64,000 nucleotides of DNA from Noviherbaspirillum suwonense (GTDB taxonomy: Bacteria; Pseudomonadota; Gammaproteobacteria; Burkholderiales; Burkholderiaceae_D): assembly GCF_900182955.1 (NCBI RefSeq), contig NZ_FXUL01000015.1, positions 101,127 to 165,126 on the forward strand, given 5' to 3'. Both the position numbers and the translations under genes were made by a program. Below, piece by piece: positions 45,269 to 52,214 of the stretch. A model generated the notes under the pieces. It saw only the letters and a program-made list of their open reading frames with translations, did no database searches and was not told the DNA's origin. Position 1 is the stretch's first letter; each line of letters opens with the position of its first letter.

Positions 45269-45886
45269 TCAGCGGCCCATCTCGCGCAGCCGCGCGGCGA
45301 GCCTGTCCTGCGCGATGTCCATTTCCCGCTGCAGGCCCAGCTGCCTGCCGCCGGTGTCCTGCTTCCTGTCTATCAGCCTTTCCATTTCGCCGAGCAGGGA
45401 GTTGCGCCGCTCGGGGCTGACATTGGGCCGGCGCAGTTCCCTGCGGATGTCCTCGATCCGGTCTTCGCGGCGGCGCATTTCGCGCCGCTCGTTATCCATC
45501 GAGCTGCGCAGGCTGTTGATCTGGCTTTCCAGCGCATTGATCTCGCGGCCCTGGCGATAGTTCTGCAGGAAGGCGCTGCGGACGTGCGGCGGGCAGTCGC
45601 CGGCATTGTCCGGCGCGCCGCGGCGGCCGACGTCGAACCCGTTCGGCGGCTGGCAGTAGCTGACCAGCCCTTCGAGGCGGCCAGACAGATAGGCCTCCAT
45701 GTCCGGCTTCGCGCCGATCTTCGCGCAGGCGCTGGCATGCTCCTGGATGCGGCTGCCCGGCAGGCCATTGGCGCCGTCGGCATACCCGATCTGGCGCCAG
45801 TCGGCGTTCTGGCACTGCTCGGGCGACAGCGACGCGCAGGCGCTGACGGACAGAAGGATGCCGATGGAAATCAGGCGGCTGGACAT
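45269..45886 (-). CDS. DUF2799-type lipoprotein
   Basis: 205 aa. Signal peptide with lipobox LSVSAC (lipid-anchored C17). The conserved part (CQNADWRQIGYADGANGLPG and the HASACAKIGAKPDMEAYLSG region) is the DUF2799 domain; a coiled coil follows (about 110-200). No +2 Asp is present (residue after Cys is Ala), so outer-membrane sorting is expected. Function unknown. Confidence 0.85.
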   Translation of the reverse strand: MSSRLISIGILLSVSACASLSPEQCQNADWRQIGYADGANGLPGSRIQEHASACAKIGAKPDMEAYLSGRLEGLVSYCQPPNGFDVGRRGAPDNAGDCPPHVRSAFLQNYRQGREINALESQINSLRSSMDNERREMRRREDRIEDIRRELRRPNVSPERRNSLLGEMERLIDRKQDTGGRQLGLQREMDIAQDRLAARLREMGR

Positions 45887-45960
45887 GGATCATTCTCCGG
45901 CAAATTTAGTCTGTCGACGTTTCGGCCTGAAATATCCGTGTCGCCCTGGACGAGCGGCCA

Positions 45961-45989
45961 AAAAAAACCCGCGGTGTCGCCACCGCGGG
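45961..45989 (-). terminator. Rho-independent terminator, minus strand
   Basis: The 9-bp stem CCCGCGGTG / CACCGCGGG (45968-45976 with 45981-45989) is followed on the minus strand by seven Ts. It lies about 90 bp beyond the terminator of the small HTH gene with no ORF between. Confidence 0.8.
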
Positions 45990-46080
45990 AAGTCGCTGCC
46001 TGCATATTGCACAGGAAGATCACGTGACCACCTTACCGCAGGCGGACCGGATCGCTTTGCGTGCCAGCAAATGCGCTCGA

Positions 46081-46114
46081 AAAAGTCTGCCGTCCTTGCC
46101 GGCGGCAGACTTTC
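46081..46114 (-). terminator. Rho-independent terminator of the small HTH gene
   Basis: The 11-bp stem AAAGTCTGCCG / CGGCAGACTTT (46083-46093 with 46104-46114) runs into five Ts on the minus strand, 21 bp after the stop at 46135. Confidence 0.8.
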
Positions 46115-46134
46115 ATGCCAGAACGAATCCCGGC

Positions 46135-46425
46135 TTAATGCTCGCGTGGCTTGAACTGCTTGTCGCTGATGCGAAACTTGTTGCGCCTGTCGCCCATCAG
46201 GCTGCGCAGCTCGGCAATGCTGAGGTCCGTGACTTCATGCATGCGGATCAGCAGCGACGCGCCAACCGGCAGGCGCCGATGGCGAATCTTGCTGATCACC
46301 GGCGGCGCCACTTCCAGCGCCCTCGACAGGGCGGCATCGTTCTTCAGTTTGAGCTTGCCGATGATCGAGGCGAGCAGGTGGTCGGGATCATATTTGACGG
46401 GTGACGATTCAGTATGGACGTTCAT
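46135..46425 (-). CDS. Small helix-turn-helix protein, paralogue A
   Basis: 96 aa. The core KNDAALSRALEVAPPVISKI has the spacing of a DNA-binding helix-turn-helix, followed by VGASLLIRMHEVTDLSIAEL and LMGDRR. By hand alignment 48 of 70 positions match the protein at 50636-50893, so the two are paralogues. It has a basic C-terminal tail not found in B. Probably a small Cro/CI-like regulator; the target is unknown. Own promoter and terminator indicate a single-gene unit. Confidence 0.8.
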   Translation of the reverse strand: MNVHTESSPVKYDPDHLLASIIGKLKLKNDAALSRALEVAPPVISKIRHRRLPVGASLLIRMHEVTDLSIAELRSLMGDRRNKFRISDKQFKPREH

Positions 46426-46484
46426 GTCGATCTCGCTCGTTGGTTGACGGTTCTTGCATTCTGGTCACGTCGACCCTTGCCATT

Positions 46485-46513
46485 TTGATATATCGCAAGC
46501 ATCCTTTTGGCAA
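46485..46513 (-). promoter_or_regulatory. Promoter of HTH paralogue A
   Basis: Minus strand TTGCCA (46508-46513), 17-bp spacer, TATCAA (46485-46490), about 60 bp before the ATG. Confidence 0.5.
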
Positions 46514-46573
46514 CTCGGCCCAATCCCCCCGATGCCGTATCGGCAAATGCCCAACGCACCGGATGGCGAAATA

Positions 46574-46777
46574 CTATTCGTCGCTGCCGAACTCGGCTTC
46601 TTCCTCAAGGTAATCGTCGCGGCAATGGCTGCTGCAAAAGCGCCGCACGCTATCGACCGGCTGGTCGCAATACCAGCAGCTTCCCTTGGGCTGCAATGCG
46701 AGCAGGCTCGCGTTGCGTGCTCCGCCCTGCCCTGCAGCGGGAAGATGCGACTCCTGATTGGAACGCGCTTCAATCAT
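46574..46777 (-). CDS. Small zinc-finger-like protein
   Basis: 67 aa starting MIEARSNQESHLP. SCWYCDQPVD and FCSSHCRDDYLEEE give a CxxC...CxxxH/C pattern of a treble-clef or zinc-ribbon type, close to short zinc-ribbon proteins that end in an acidic tail. A strong GGAGGAAA ribosome site fixes the start; the longer frame to 46834 lacks one. Function unknown. Confidence 0.8.
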   Translation of the reverse strand: MIEARSNQESHLPAAGQGGARNASLLALQPKGSCWYCDQPVDSVRRFCSSHCRDDYLEEEAEFGSDE

Positions 46778-46923
46778 GATTTCCTCCTGAACTTCGCCGT
46801 TGAACCCGGTAGCAATAGCAATTAGCCGGGACAATATTACATTTATGACAACTACCGGACGTGCGTACAGTCAAGCTTGTGTTTCAGGTCATGTTGAAAA
46901 AGGAATTGCATGGTCGGGACTCC

Positions 46924-47259
46924 TCAGCCGCACTGGAGGAAATCGCCGCTGCGTACGCAGCGGCGGCCCTGCGGATCGAGGTAGACGCCGCTTTCCGGTT
47001 CGGCCGCGCGCCCGTTGTACCGGGCGCCATTCGGGTCGACGCAACCGCCCGCGTCGCAGCTATTGATGATGACCGGGGGCCGGGATTCCGGCGCAGGCGG
47101 CTGGCGCACGGCCGGCTCTTGGGCGGGCAGGCCCCGGCCGGCCTGGTACGAACAGCCGGACAGCGACGGGCAGCCATCGTCGGCCCCGCTGGCGGCGCCG
47201 GCCAGGAGCAGCGCCAGTGCGCCGGCAAGGACCGCGCTTATGAAGTGGCGAGGCGTCAT
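46924..47259 (-). CDS. Small secreted Cys-containing protein
   Basis: 111 aa starting MTPRHFISAVLAGALALLLA, with a signal peptide cleaved near ASG-A. The mature part is Pro/Gly-rich with paired cysteines (GCPSLSGC, NSCDAGGCVDPNG) and a terminal segment YLDPQGRRCVRSGDFLQCG, likely forming disulfides in the periplasm. No known domain; the DPNGARY/LDPQGRRC repeat suggests two similar small motifs. The frame's upstream ATG at 47367 is not supported. Confidence 0.65.
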   Translation of the reverse strand: MTPRHFISAVLAGALALLLAGAASGADDGCPSLSGCSYQAGRGLPAQEPAVRQPPAPESRPPVIINSCDAGGCVDPNGARYNGRAAEPESGVYLDPQGRRCVRSGDFLQCG

Positions 47260-47299
47260 CGCTGTAACCCGAGCCTGTCCTGCCCTGGTCCCGTCGCGG

Positions 47300-47761
47300 C
47301 TAGGCCGGCTGGCGCGGCCCGGCGGCCACGAGCAGGCTGCAGCGTATTTTTTCCAGCAGCACCGCATCGATCGAGCCGCGCCACCAGCGCAGCGCGAACG
47401 GCTTCTGCCGGGAATGCCCGACGATGATCAGGTCGGCATTCAACTGGTTGGACAGCGACTGGATGACGTCGGCCGGCTCGCCGACTTCCAGGTGATCGGT
47501 GACGTTCAGGCCGGCCTCGGCCAGCAGCGCGTGCCCGGCCGCGATTTCCTGTTCCATTTTCTGTTTTTCCGCGACCAGCCCTTCCTCGACGCTGAGCACC
47601 GCGGCCGCCGCGTATTCGCCGACCAGCAGATAGGGAGGCGGCGTGACGACGACCACCAGGTGCACCTGCGTTTCGCTGCCGGGAGCCAGCTTGATGCATT
47701 CATGCAGAGCGTAGCGGCTCTCCGGGCTTCCGTTATAAGCAACCAGGATCGTGCGGTACAT
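47300..47761 (-). CDS. Universal stress protein (UspA family)
   Basis: 153 aa. MYRTILVAYNGSPESRYAL at the N-terminus and the nucleotide-binding loop VGHSRQKPFALRWWRGSIDAVLLEK near the C-terminus (Gly-x2...Gly-Ser) are UspA features, so ATP binding is likely. GGAGG lies 6 bp before the ATG. Usually induced by starvation or respiratory stress. Confidence 0.92.
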   Translation of the reverse strand: MYRTILVAYNGSPESRYALHECIKLAPGSETQVHLVVVVTPPPYLLVGEYAAAAVLSVEEGLVAEKQKMEQEIAAGHALLAEAGLNVTDHLEVGEPADVIQSLSNQLNADLIIVGHSRQKPFALRWWRGSIDAVLLEKIRCSLLVAAGPRQPA

Positions 47762-47896
47762 GCGGGCCTCCTTCACATGATGGTGCGGTAATCGTGTCGC
47801 GGGATGGTAACCTGCTAATAGCCAGTCTAGCAATACGAACCGGATTTAGGCAGTCCGACGCAATATTCCCGCATTCGGCGCGACGTTCGGGCCCGT

Positions 47897-48346
47897 TCAG
47901 GCCGACGCGGCCTCCTGCAGCGCACGTTCCTGGGTCCGGAAGAAAAGCTGGATCAACTCCCGCACCAGGCGGCGCTCGTCCGCTTCCAGCGCATGCAGGG
48001 CCTCCACCAGCTTCAGGTCCTCGCGGCTCATCGCGGCCAGCATGGCGCCCAGCGTCTTGTCGACCGGCGCCTGCCCTTCCTTGCCGCCGCCGGTTGCGAG
48101 CCCGCCGAAACGCAGCCATTCCGCCGGCACCTGCAGCCATTGCGCCAGCGAGCGCAGCTTGTCCTGTGTCGGGATCGATTCCGCCATCAGCCACTTGCGC
48201 GCAGCATGCACGGTGATCGCCCTGCCCGGGAAATGACTGTTAAAACCGCGGGCCAGCGCGGTCGGGCTGTCCGCGGGCTGCCTTGCCTGCCGCAACGCGC
48301 TTTGCAGCCGCTCGGCAAATTCTTTTCTTTCTTGGGAAATATTCAT
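47897..48346 (-). CDS. XRE-like transcriptional regulator
   Basis: 149 aa. The N-terminal half (SPTALARGFNSHFPGRAITV through AARKWLMAESIPTQDKLRSL) fits a lambda-repressor-like helix-turn-helix with a longer turn; the C-terminal half is helical (REDLKLVEALHALEADERRL). AAAGG lies 6 bp before the ATG. It is followed by uspA on the same strand after 135 bp. No inducer domain seen. Confidence 0.8.
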   Translation of the reverse strand: MNISQERKEFAERLQSALRQARQPADSPTALARGFNSHFPGRAITVHAARKWLMAESIPTQDKLRSLAQWLQVPAEWLRFGGLATGGGKEGQAPVDKTLGAMLAAMSREDLKLVEALHALEADERRLVRELIQLFFRTQERALQEAASA

Positions 48347-48555
48347 TAGAACCTTTATCGACCCCGAACCGATTCCCGTCGCCCTGAATCGCGGCAAAGC
48401 AGGCATCCCGGTGTGCAGTGTTATATTTATGATGATGAATAGTAGGATTTCCCTAATTCCCTATCTGTACGGCAACGAACATTTAGATAGTTTCAGGGCG
48501 ATTGCGAAGGTTCGATGACCATGGCATTCTTTGCCCAACTTGCTAGGAGTGTTCG

Positions 48556-48948
48556 ATGAGCGACCAAAAAGCCGAGATAGGCAGAAATGTCTTTAATGAA
48601 CCCCTGGTTCCATGCTCATTCGACCCGCTCACCGGCTACTTCCGGGACGGTTGCTGCCGGACCGACGATACCGATACGGGCACGCATGTCGTCTGCGCGA
48701 TCATGACGAGGGAGTTTCTGGAGTTCAGCCGTTCGATGGGAAATGACCTGATGCTGCCGCGCCCGGAATATGGGTTTCCGGGGCTGTTCGCAGGCGACCA
48801 GTGGTGCCTGTGCGCGCTGCGCTGGGAGCAGGCCTATCGCGCCGGCAAGGCGCCGCAAGTCGTGCTGGAGAGCACGAACATCCGCGTGCTGGATATCGTC
48901 GACCTGGCCGCGCTGAAAAAGCACGCGTGGGCGCCGGACCTGGCCTGA
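48556..48948 (+). CDS. DUF2237 family protein
   Basis: 130 aa. NVFNEPLVPCSFDPLTGYFR, DGCCRTDDTDTGTHVVCAIM, TREFLEFSRSMGNDL and PGLFAGDQWCLCALRWEQA cover the whole DUF2237 family pattern with its conserved cysteines. Cytosolic, function unknown in the literature I can recall. AGGAGTG lies 5 bp upstream of the ATG. Confidence 0.92.
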   Translation: MSDQKAEIGRNVFNEPLVPCSFDPLTGYFRDGCCRTDDTDTGTHVVCAIMTREFLEFSRSMGNDLMLPRPEYGFPGLFAGDQWCLCALRWEQAYRAGKAPQVVLESTNIRVLDIVDLAALKKHAWAPDLA

Positions 48949-48978
48949 CCGGCCCGCGGCCTTGCAGTCTGTGAGGAT

Positions 48979-49200
48979 TTATTGCTGGTCGTAGTTTCGG
49001 CGGCGCGCCGGCTGTAGCAGCACGCGCAGCGCGACGTCGATGTCGACACGGCGGTTGCGCAGGAAGTTTGCCGCATAGCCGGTTCCGTGGATGCTTTGCA
49101 TCCGGATACCCTGTTTCACGAAACGGGCCGTGTGCCAGTCTGGACGAGTAGGAGTGGACGCGGGAAAGTCCCACGGTTCTTCATTTTTTTGCGTCTGCAT
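48979..49200 (-). CDS. Small hypothetical protein
   Basis: 73 aa starting MQTQKNEEPWDFPASTPTRP, Arg-rich toward the C-terminus (LRNRRVDIDVALRVLLQPAR). No signal peptide or known domain. A poly-A/AGA stretch precedes the ATG in place of a strong ribosome site. Lies 51 bp after the 41-aa ORF on the same strand, probably in one message, and converges on the DUF2237 gene. Confidence 0.5.
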   Translation of the reverse strand: MQTQKNEEPWDFPASTPTRPDWHTARFVKQGIRMQSIHGTGYAANFLRNRRVDIDVALRVLLQPARRRNYDQQ

Positions 49201-49251
49201 GGTCTTTTTTTGCTAAAGGGGATGGATGCGGGAGAGGAAACGGTATATCTG

Positions 49252-49377
49252 TCAATGCGGCTGCAAGCTTAAGTTTTCGATAATGGCCTGTCTGTACGGA
49301 ACCGCACCGAAAATCGCCGCTCCAATATTTGCCCAGCCCGGATCCATCGACGTTGTATTGTCGAAATGAGCAGTCAT
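49252..49377 (-). CDS. 41-aa peptide, unknown function
   Basis: ATG at 49377, TGA at 49252. It reads MTAHFDNTTSMDPGWANIGA and ends ENLSLQPH. The strong AGGAG lies 8 bp before the ATG. The middle (ANIGAAIFGAVPYRQAII) is mildly hydrophobic but too short and polar for a sure membrane helix. It is the first ORF of a likely two-gene unit with 48979-49200. Confidence 0.55.
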   Translation of the reverse strand: MTAHFDNTTSMDPGWANIGAAIFGAVPYRQAIIENLSLQPH

Positions 49378-49544
49378 TGTAGTTCTCCTGCGCGCCAGTT
49401 CAATTACTCCTTATCAACACGGCAACAGAAAATTGCGGAAATCGATAGAATCTGTGCATGATGTTGTTAAATTGTAAATTAATTCCGTACTGATTTATTA
49501 CACACCTCTTGTTTCACTGTTTCGCTTGATTTATTGCCTACGCC

Positions 49545-50474
49545 ATGAATTCAGACGATCTGGAATGTTTTGCAAGGGTGGCCAACTGCGGCAGCATCTC
49601 GCGTGCCGCGCTGGAGCTTGGCAGCGACCAGTCGACGGTAAGCCGCCAGCTGCTGCGGCTCGAAGCGTCGATCTGCTCGCGCCTTTTTCATCGCAGCGGC
49701 CGGGGCGTGGTGCTGACGGACGCCGGGCGGACGCTCCTGGTGCATGCGCGCCGCGTCACCGAAACGGTCGAGGAAGCGCGGCGCGCGATCCACGCGTTTT
49801 CCAGCCACGGCCCGGCTGCGCTCGTCATCGGCGCGCAGGCGACCATCGCCCGTACGATACTCGGCCCGGTGGGCACCGCATTGCGCGAGCATTTTCCACG
49901 GACCCGGCTGCGCTTTGCCGACGGCACCAGCAGCGACATGCTGTCATGGCTGGCGTCGGGCACCATCGACGCCGCCGTGCTGTACCTGCCGGCGCAGACC
50001 GCCGGCCTGAAGATCGACGTGCTGCTGCAGGAACCGGTGCGGCTGGTCGCGCCAGGCAGCATGCCAGGGCTCGAAGACGAATTCCCGGTGCGCCGGCTCG
50101 GCGAGGTGCCGCTGGTGCTGCCGAGCGCGCCGCATGGCCTGCGGCTGCTGGCGGAGGCGCTGGCCAGCCGGGCCGGCATCGCGCTGCATGTCGCGATCGA
50201 ATGCGATGTCTCGATCAGCGTCACCAAGCGCCTGGTGCAGAACGGCTGCGCCTATACCCTGCTGCCGCTGGCCGCAGTCGCGGACGAGGTGGCCAGCGGC
50301 ACGCTGCACACGGCGCGGCTGGTGGGCGCCGACGTCAGCCGCGAGGTCGTGCTGGCCACCGCGCGCAACCACGCGGGAGCCGCGGAACTCTGGAATGTTC
50401 TCCAGACCGTCCGGCAGCAGATATGCAATACGGTCACCAGCGGCGGCTGGCCGGACGCGCGCTTGCGCAGTTGA
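49545..50474 (+). CDS. LysR family transcriptional regulator
   Basis: 309 aa. N-terminal winged HTH (DLECFARVANCGSISRAALE, then DQSTVSRQLLRLEASICSRLF) and a C-terminal periplasmic-binding-like effector domain (about 90-300). It resembles the Nac/Cbl-type branch only in general layout; the effector is unknown. The ATG has no strong ribosome site. No target operon is divergent next to it except the small 41-aa ORF, 167 bp away on the other strand, a usual place for a LysR target. Confidence 0.93.
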   Translation: MNSDDLECFARVANCGSISRAALELGSDQSTVSRQLLRLEASICSRLFHRSGRGVVLTDAGRTLLVHARRVTETVEEARRAIHAFSSHGPAALVIGAQATIARTILGPVGTALREHFPRTRLRFADGTSSDMLSWLASGTIDAAVLYLPAQTAGLKIDVLLQEPVRLVAPGSMPGLEDEFPVRRLGEVPLVLPSAPHGLRLLAEALASRAGIALHVAIECDVSISVTKRLVQNGCAYTLLPLAAVADEVASGTLHTARLVGADVSREVVLATARNHAGAAELWNVLQTVRQQICNTVTSGGWPDARLRS

Positions 50475-50544
50475 CGACAGGACGGCCACTGCTCGCGCCT
50501 CGCGGAAATATTTACGATCAGAAACAATGTTTATTTAAAAATAG

Positions 50545-50573
50545 TTGCTCTGCGGGAACATTTTGGCTATAAA
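50545..50573 (+). promoter_or_regulatory. Promoter of HTH paralogue B
   Basis: TTGCTC (50545-50550), 17-bp spacer, TATAAA (50568-50573), 62 bp before the ATG. Confidence 0.65.
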
Positions 50574-50635
50574 TACGGTCTGTATCAACGCGCGGGCACT
50601 CTTTTCCGCCCGCCGATAACAACCGATGGGAAATC

Positions 50636-50893
50636 ATGAAGCAACCGAGTCTTGCCAAGCTTACGACCTACGATCCAAATCCCCTGCTGGACACAGTCAC
50701 GGAATATCTGAATGTCAAGAACGATGCCGCCCTGTCACGTGCGCTTGCCATCGCGCCGCCTATCATCAGCAAGATACGGCATCGCAAGATGGTGGTCGGC
50801 GCCGCGCTGCTGATCCGCATGCATGAAATCACCAATATCAGCATCAAGGAACTGCGGGCGCTGATGGGCGACCGACGGCCGATCTTCTGCTGA
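50636..50893 (+). CDS. Small helix-turn-helix protein, paralogue B
   Basis: 85 aa. Same core as the protein at 46135-46425: KNDAALSRALAIAPPIISKI, VGAALLIRMHEITNISIKEL, LMGDRR. The N-terminal 15 residues and C-terminus differ. The shared core has the helix-turn-helix spacing, so it is probably a small DNA-binding regulator. GGGAAA lies 4-5 bp before the ATG and a good promoter is upstream. Function unknown. Confidence 0.8.
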   Translation: MKQPSLAKLTTYDPNPLLDTVTEYLNVKNDAALSRALAIAPPIISKIRHRKMVVGAALLIRMHEITNISIKELRALMGDRRPIFC

Positions 50894-51086
50894 ATTCCTG
50901 ACCCGTCCAGGCCCACGGCCTGGACGCCGGCAGCGTCAACCGTCCGCGTCCAGCGGACGCACAATCCCCCCTCCTCCCAGTCCGCATGCAACCAAGCCGC
51001 GCCAGCGCCGGTCTGATGCTCAATGCCGCATGTTTGCCCAGCAACAATTGCGCCCTCTCAGAACCGCCCAACCAGGAGAAAACGTG

Positions 51087-51419
51087 ATGCCGATGACAAG
51101 CACCTATACCAAGCCAGAACCCGCACGCTCGGAGATCGACCAGATTGCCGGCGCCGCAGTGATCGAATTCGGTACGCCATGGTGCGGCTACTGCATGGCG
51201 GCGCAGGCGCCGATCGCACAGGCGCTGGACGCGCAGCCGGACGTGAAACACATCAAGGTCGAGGATGGCAAGGGCCAGCCGCTGGGCCGCTCGTTCCGCG
51301 TCAAGCTGTGGCCGACGCTGGTATTCATGAAAGATGGCCGCGAGATGGCGCGCCTGGTGCGGCCGGCCGATGCTGCGTCGATCACCCGGGCGCTGGCCGA
51401 ACTGGACGCCGGAAACTGA
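51087..51419 (+). CDS. Thioredoxin-like protein
   Basis: 110 aa, thioredoxin fold with active site WCGYC (C33, C36) and the cis-Pro region LWPTLVFMKDG. The CGYC pair differs from the usual CGPC of thioredoxin, which would shift its redox potential toward a more oxidising protein. No signal peptide, so cytosolic. AGGAG lies 8 bp before the chosen ATG; the frame is open upstream to 51030. Confidence 0.9.
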   Translation: MPMTSTYTKPEPARSEIDQIAGAAVIEFGTPWCGYCMAAQAPIAQALDAQPDVKHIKVEDGKGQPLGRSFRVKLWPTLVFMKDGREMARLVRPADAASITRALAELDAGN

Positions 51420-51461
51420 CATCTTGTCCCGGCGTCGCCGGCCCGCTCGCCCGGAGCGCAT

Positions 51462-52214
51462 CTAGCCGGCGATATGCGCAATCAGCGGCAGGTGATCGGA
51501 AGCCAGCCGCGCCAGCGGCGTCGCATGCACCTCGACCCGCACCAGCCGGTGGCGCGGGCTGATCCAGAGCCGGTCCAGCGCGAATACCGGGAAGCGCGAC
51601 GGGAAGGTCCGTGGCGCCGGCACCGGTTCGAAATGGGAGACCAGCCAGCGCAGCGGCCGGCCCCAGACGAACCACTCGTTGAGGTCGCCGGTCAGGATCA
51701 CCGGCATGCGGTCGGTGTCGAAGGCCTGCAGCAGCAGCCGTATCTGGTGGCGCCGTTCGGCCGGCTGCAGGCCGAGATGGGTGGCGATGACCCGCAGCGG
51801 ATGGCCGTGGCAGTCGATGTCGGCATCGAGCGCGCCGCGCGGCTCGCGGCTGCCGAATGACAGGTCGATCGTCCGCTTGGCGATGATCGGGTAGCGGCTC
51901 AGCACCGCATTGCCGTAACGGCGCTCCGGGCGATCTTCGGTCGGCCCTTCCACCGCATGAAAACCGGTGGCTTCTTCCAGCAGATCCAGCACGCTGGCGC
52001 GGCCCGCGCCGCCCAGCGGCACTTCCTGCAGCGCAATGACGTCGGCGTCGATTTCCCGCAGCACGTCGGCGATGCGCTGCGGCGCGAGGCGGCCGTCGGT
52101 GCCGATCGCCCCGTGGATATTGTAGGTGGCCACGGTCAGCGGCCACGGATTGAGGTCGGGTGCGACTGCCGTGTCCGTGTCCTGCCCCGATGCCGGCAGC
52201 ATCAGTTTTTCCAT
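51462..52214 (-). CDS. Endonuclease/exonuclease/phosphatase (EEP) family hydrolase
   Basis: 250 aa, EEP fold: VATYNIHGAIG, the metal Glu in VIALQEVPLGG, ATHLGLQPAERRHQI, LTGDLNEWFVWGRPL, and the SDHLPLIAHI end. Family members split phosphodiesters in nucleic acids or phospholipids. It overlaps the phospholipase D-VTT gene by 13 bp on the same strand; this pair occurs together in other proteobacteria, which suggests lipid-headgroup chemistry at the membrane (inference). Confidence 0.9.
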   Translation of the reverse strand: MEKLMLPASGQDTDTAVAPDLNPWPLTVATYNIHGAIGTDGRLAPQRIADVLREIDADVIALQEVPLGGAGRASVLDLLEEATGFHAVEGPTEDRPERRYGNAVLSRYPIIAKRTIDLSFGSREPRGALDADIDCHGHPLRVIATHLGLQPAERRHQIRLLLQAFDTDRMPVILTGDLNEWFVWGRPLRWLVSHFEPVPAPRTFPSRFPVFALDRLWISPRHRLVRVEVHATPLARLASDHLPLIAHIAG

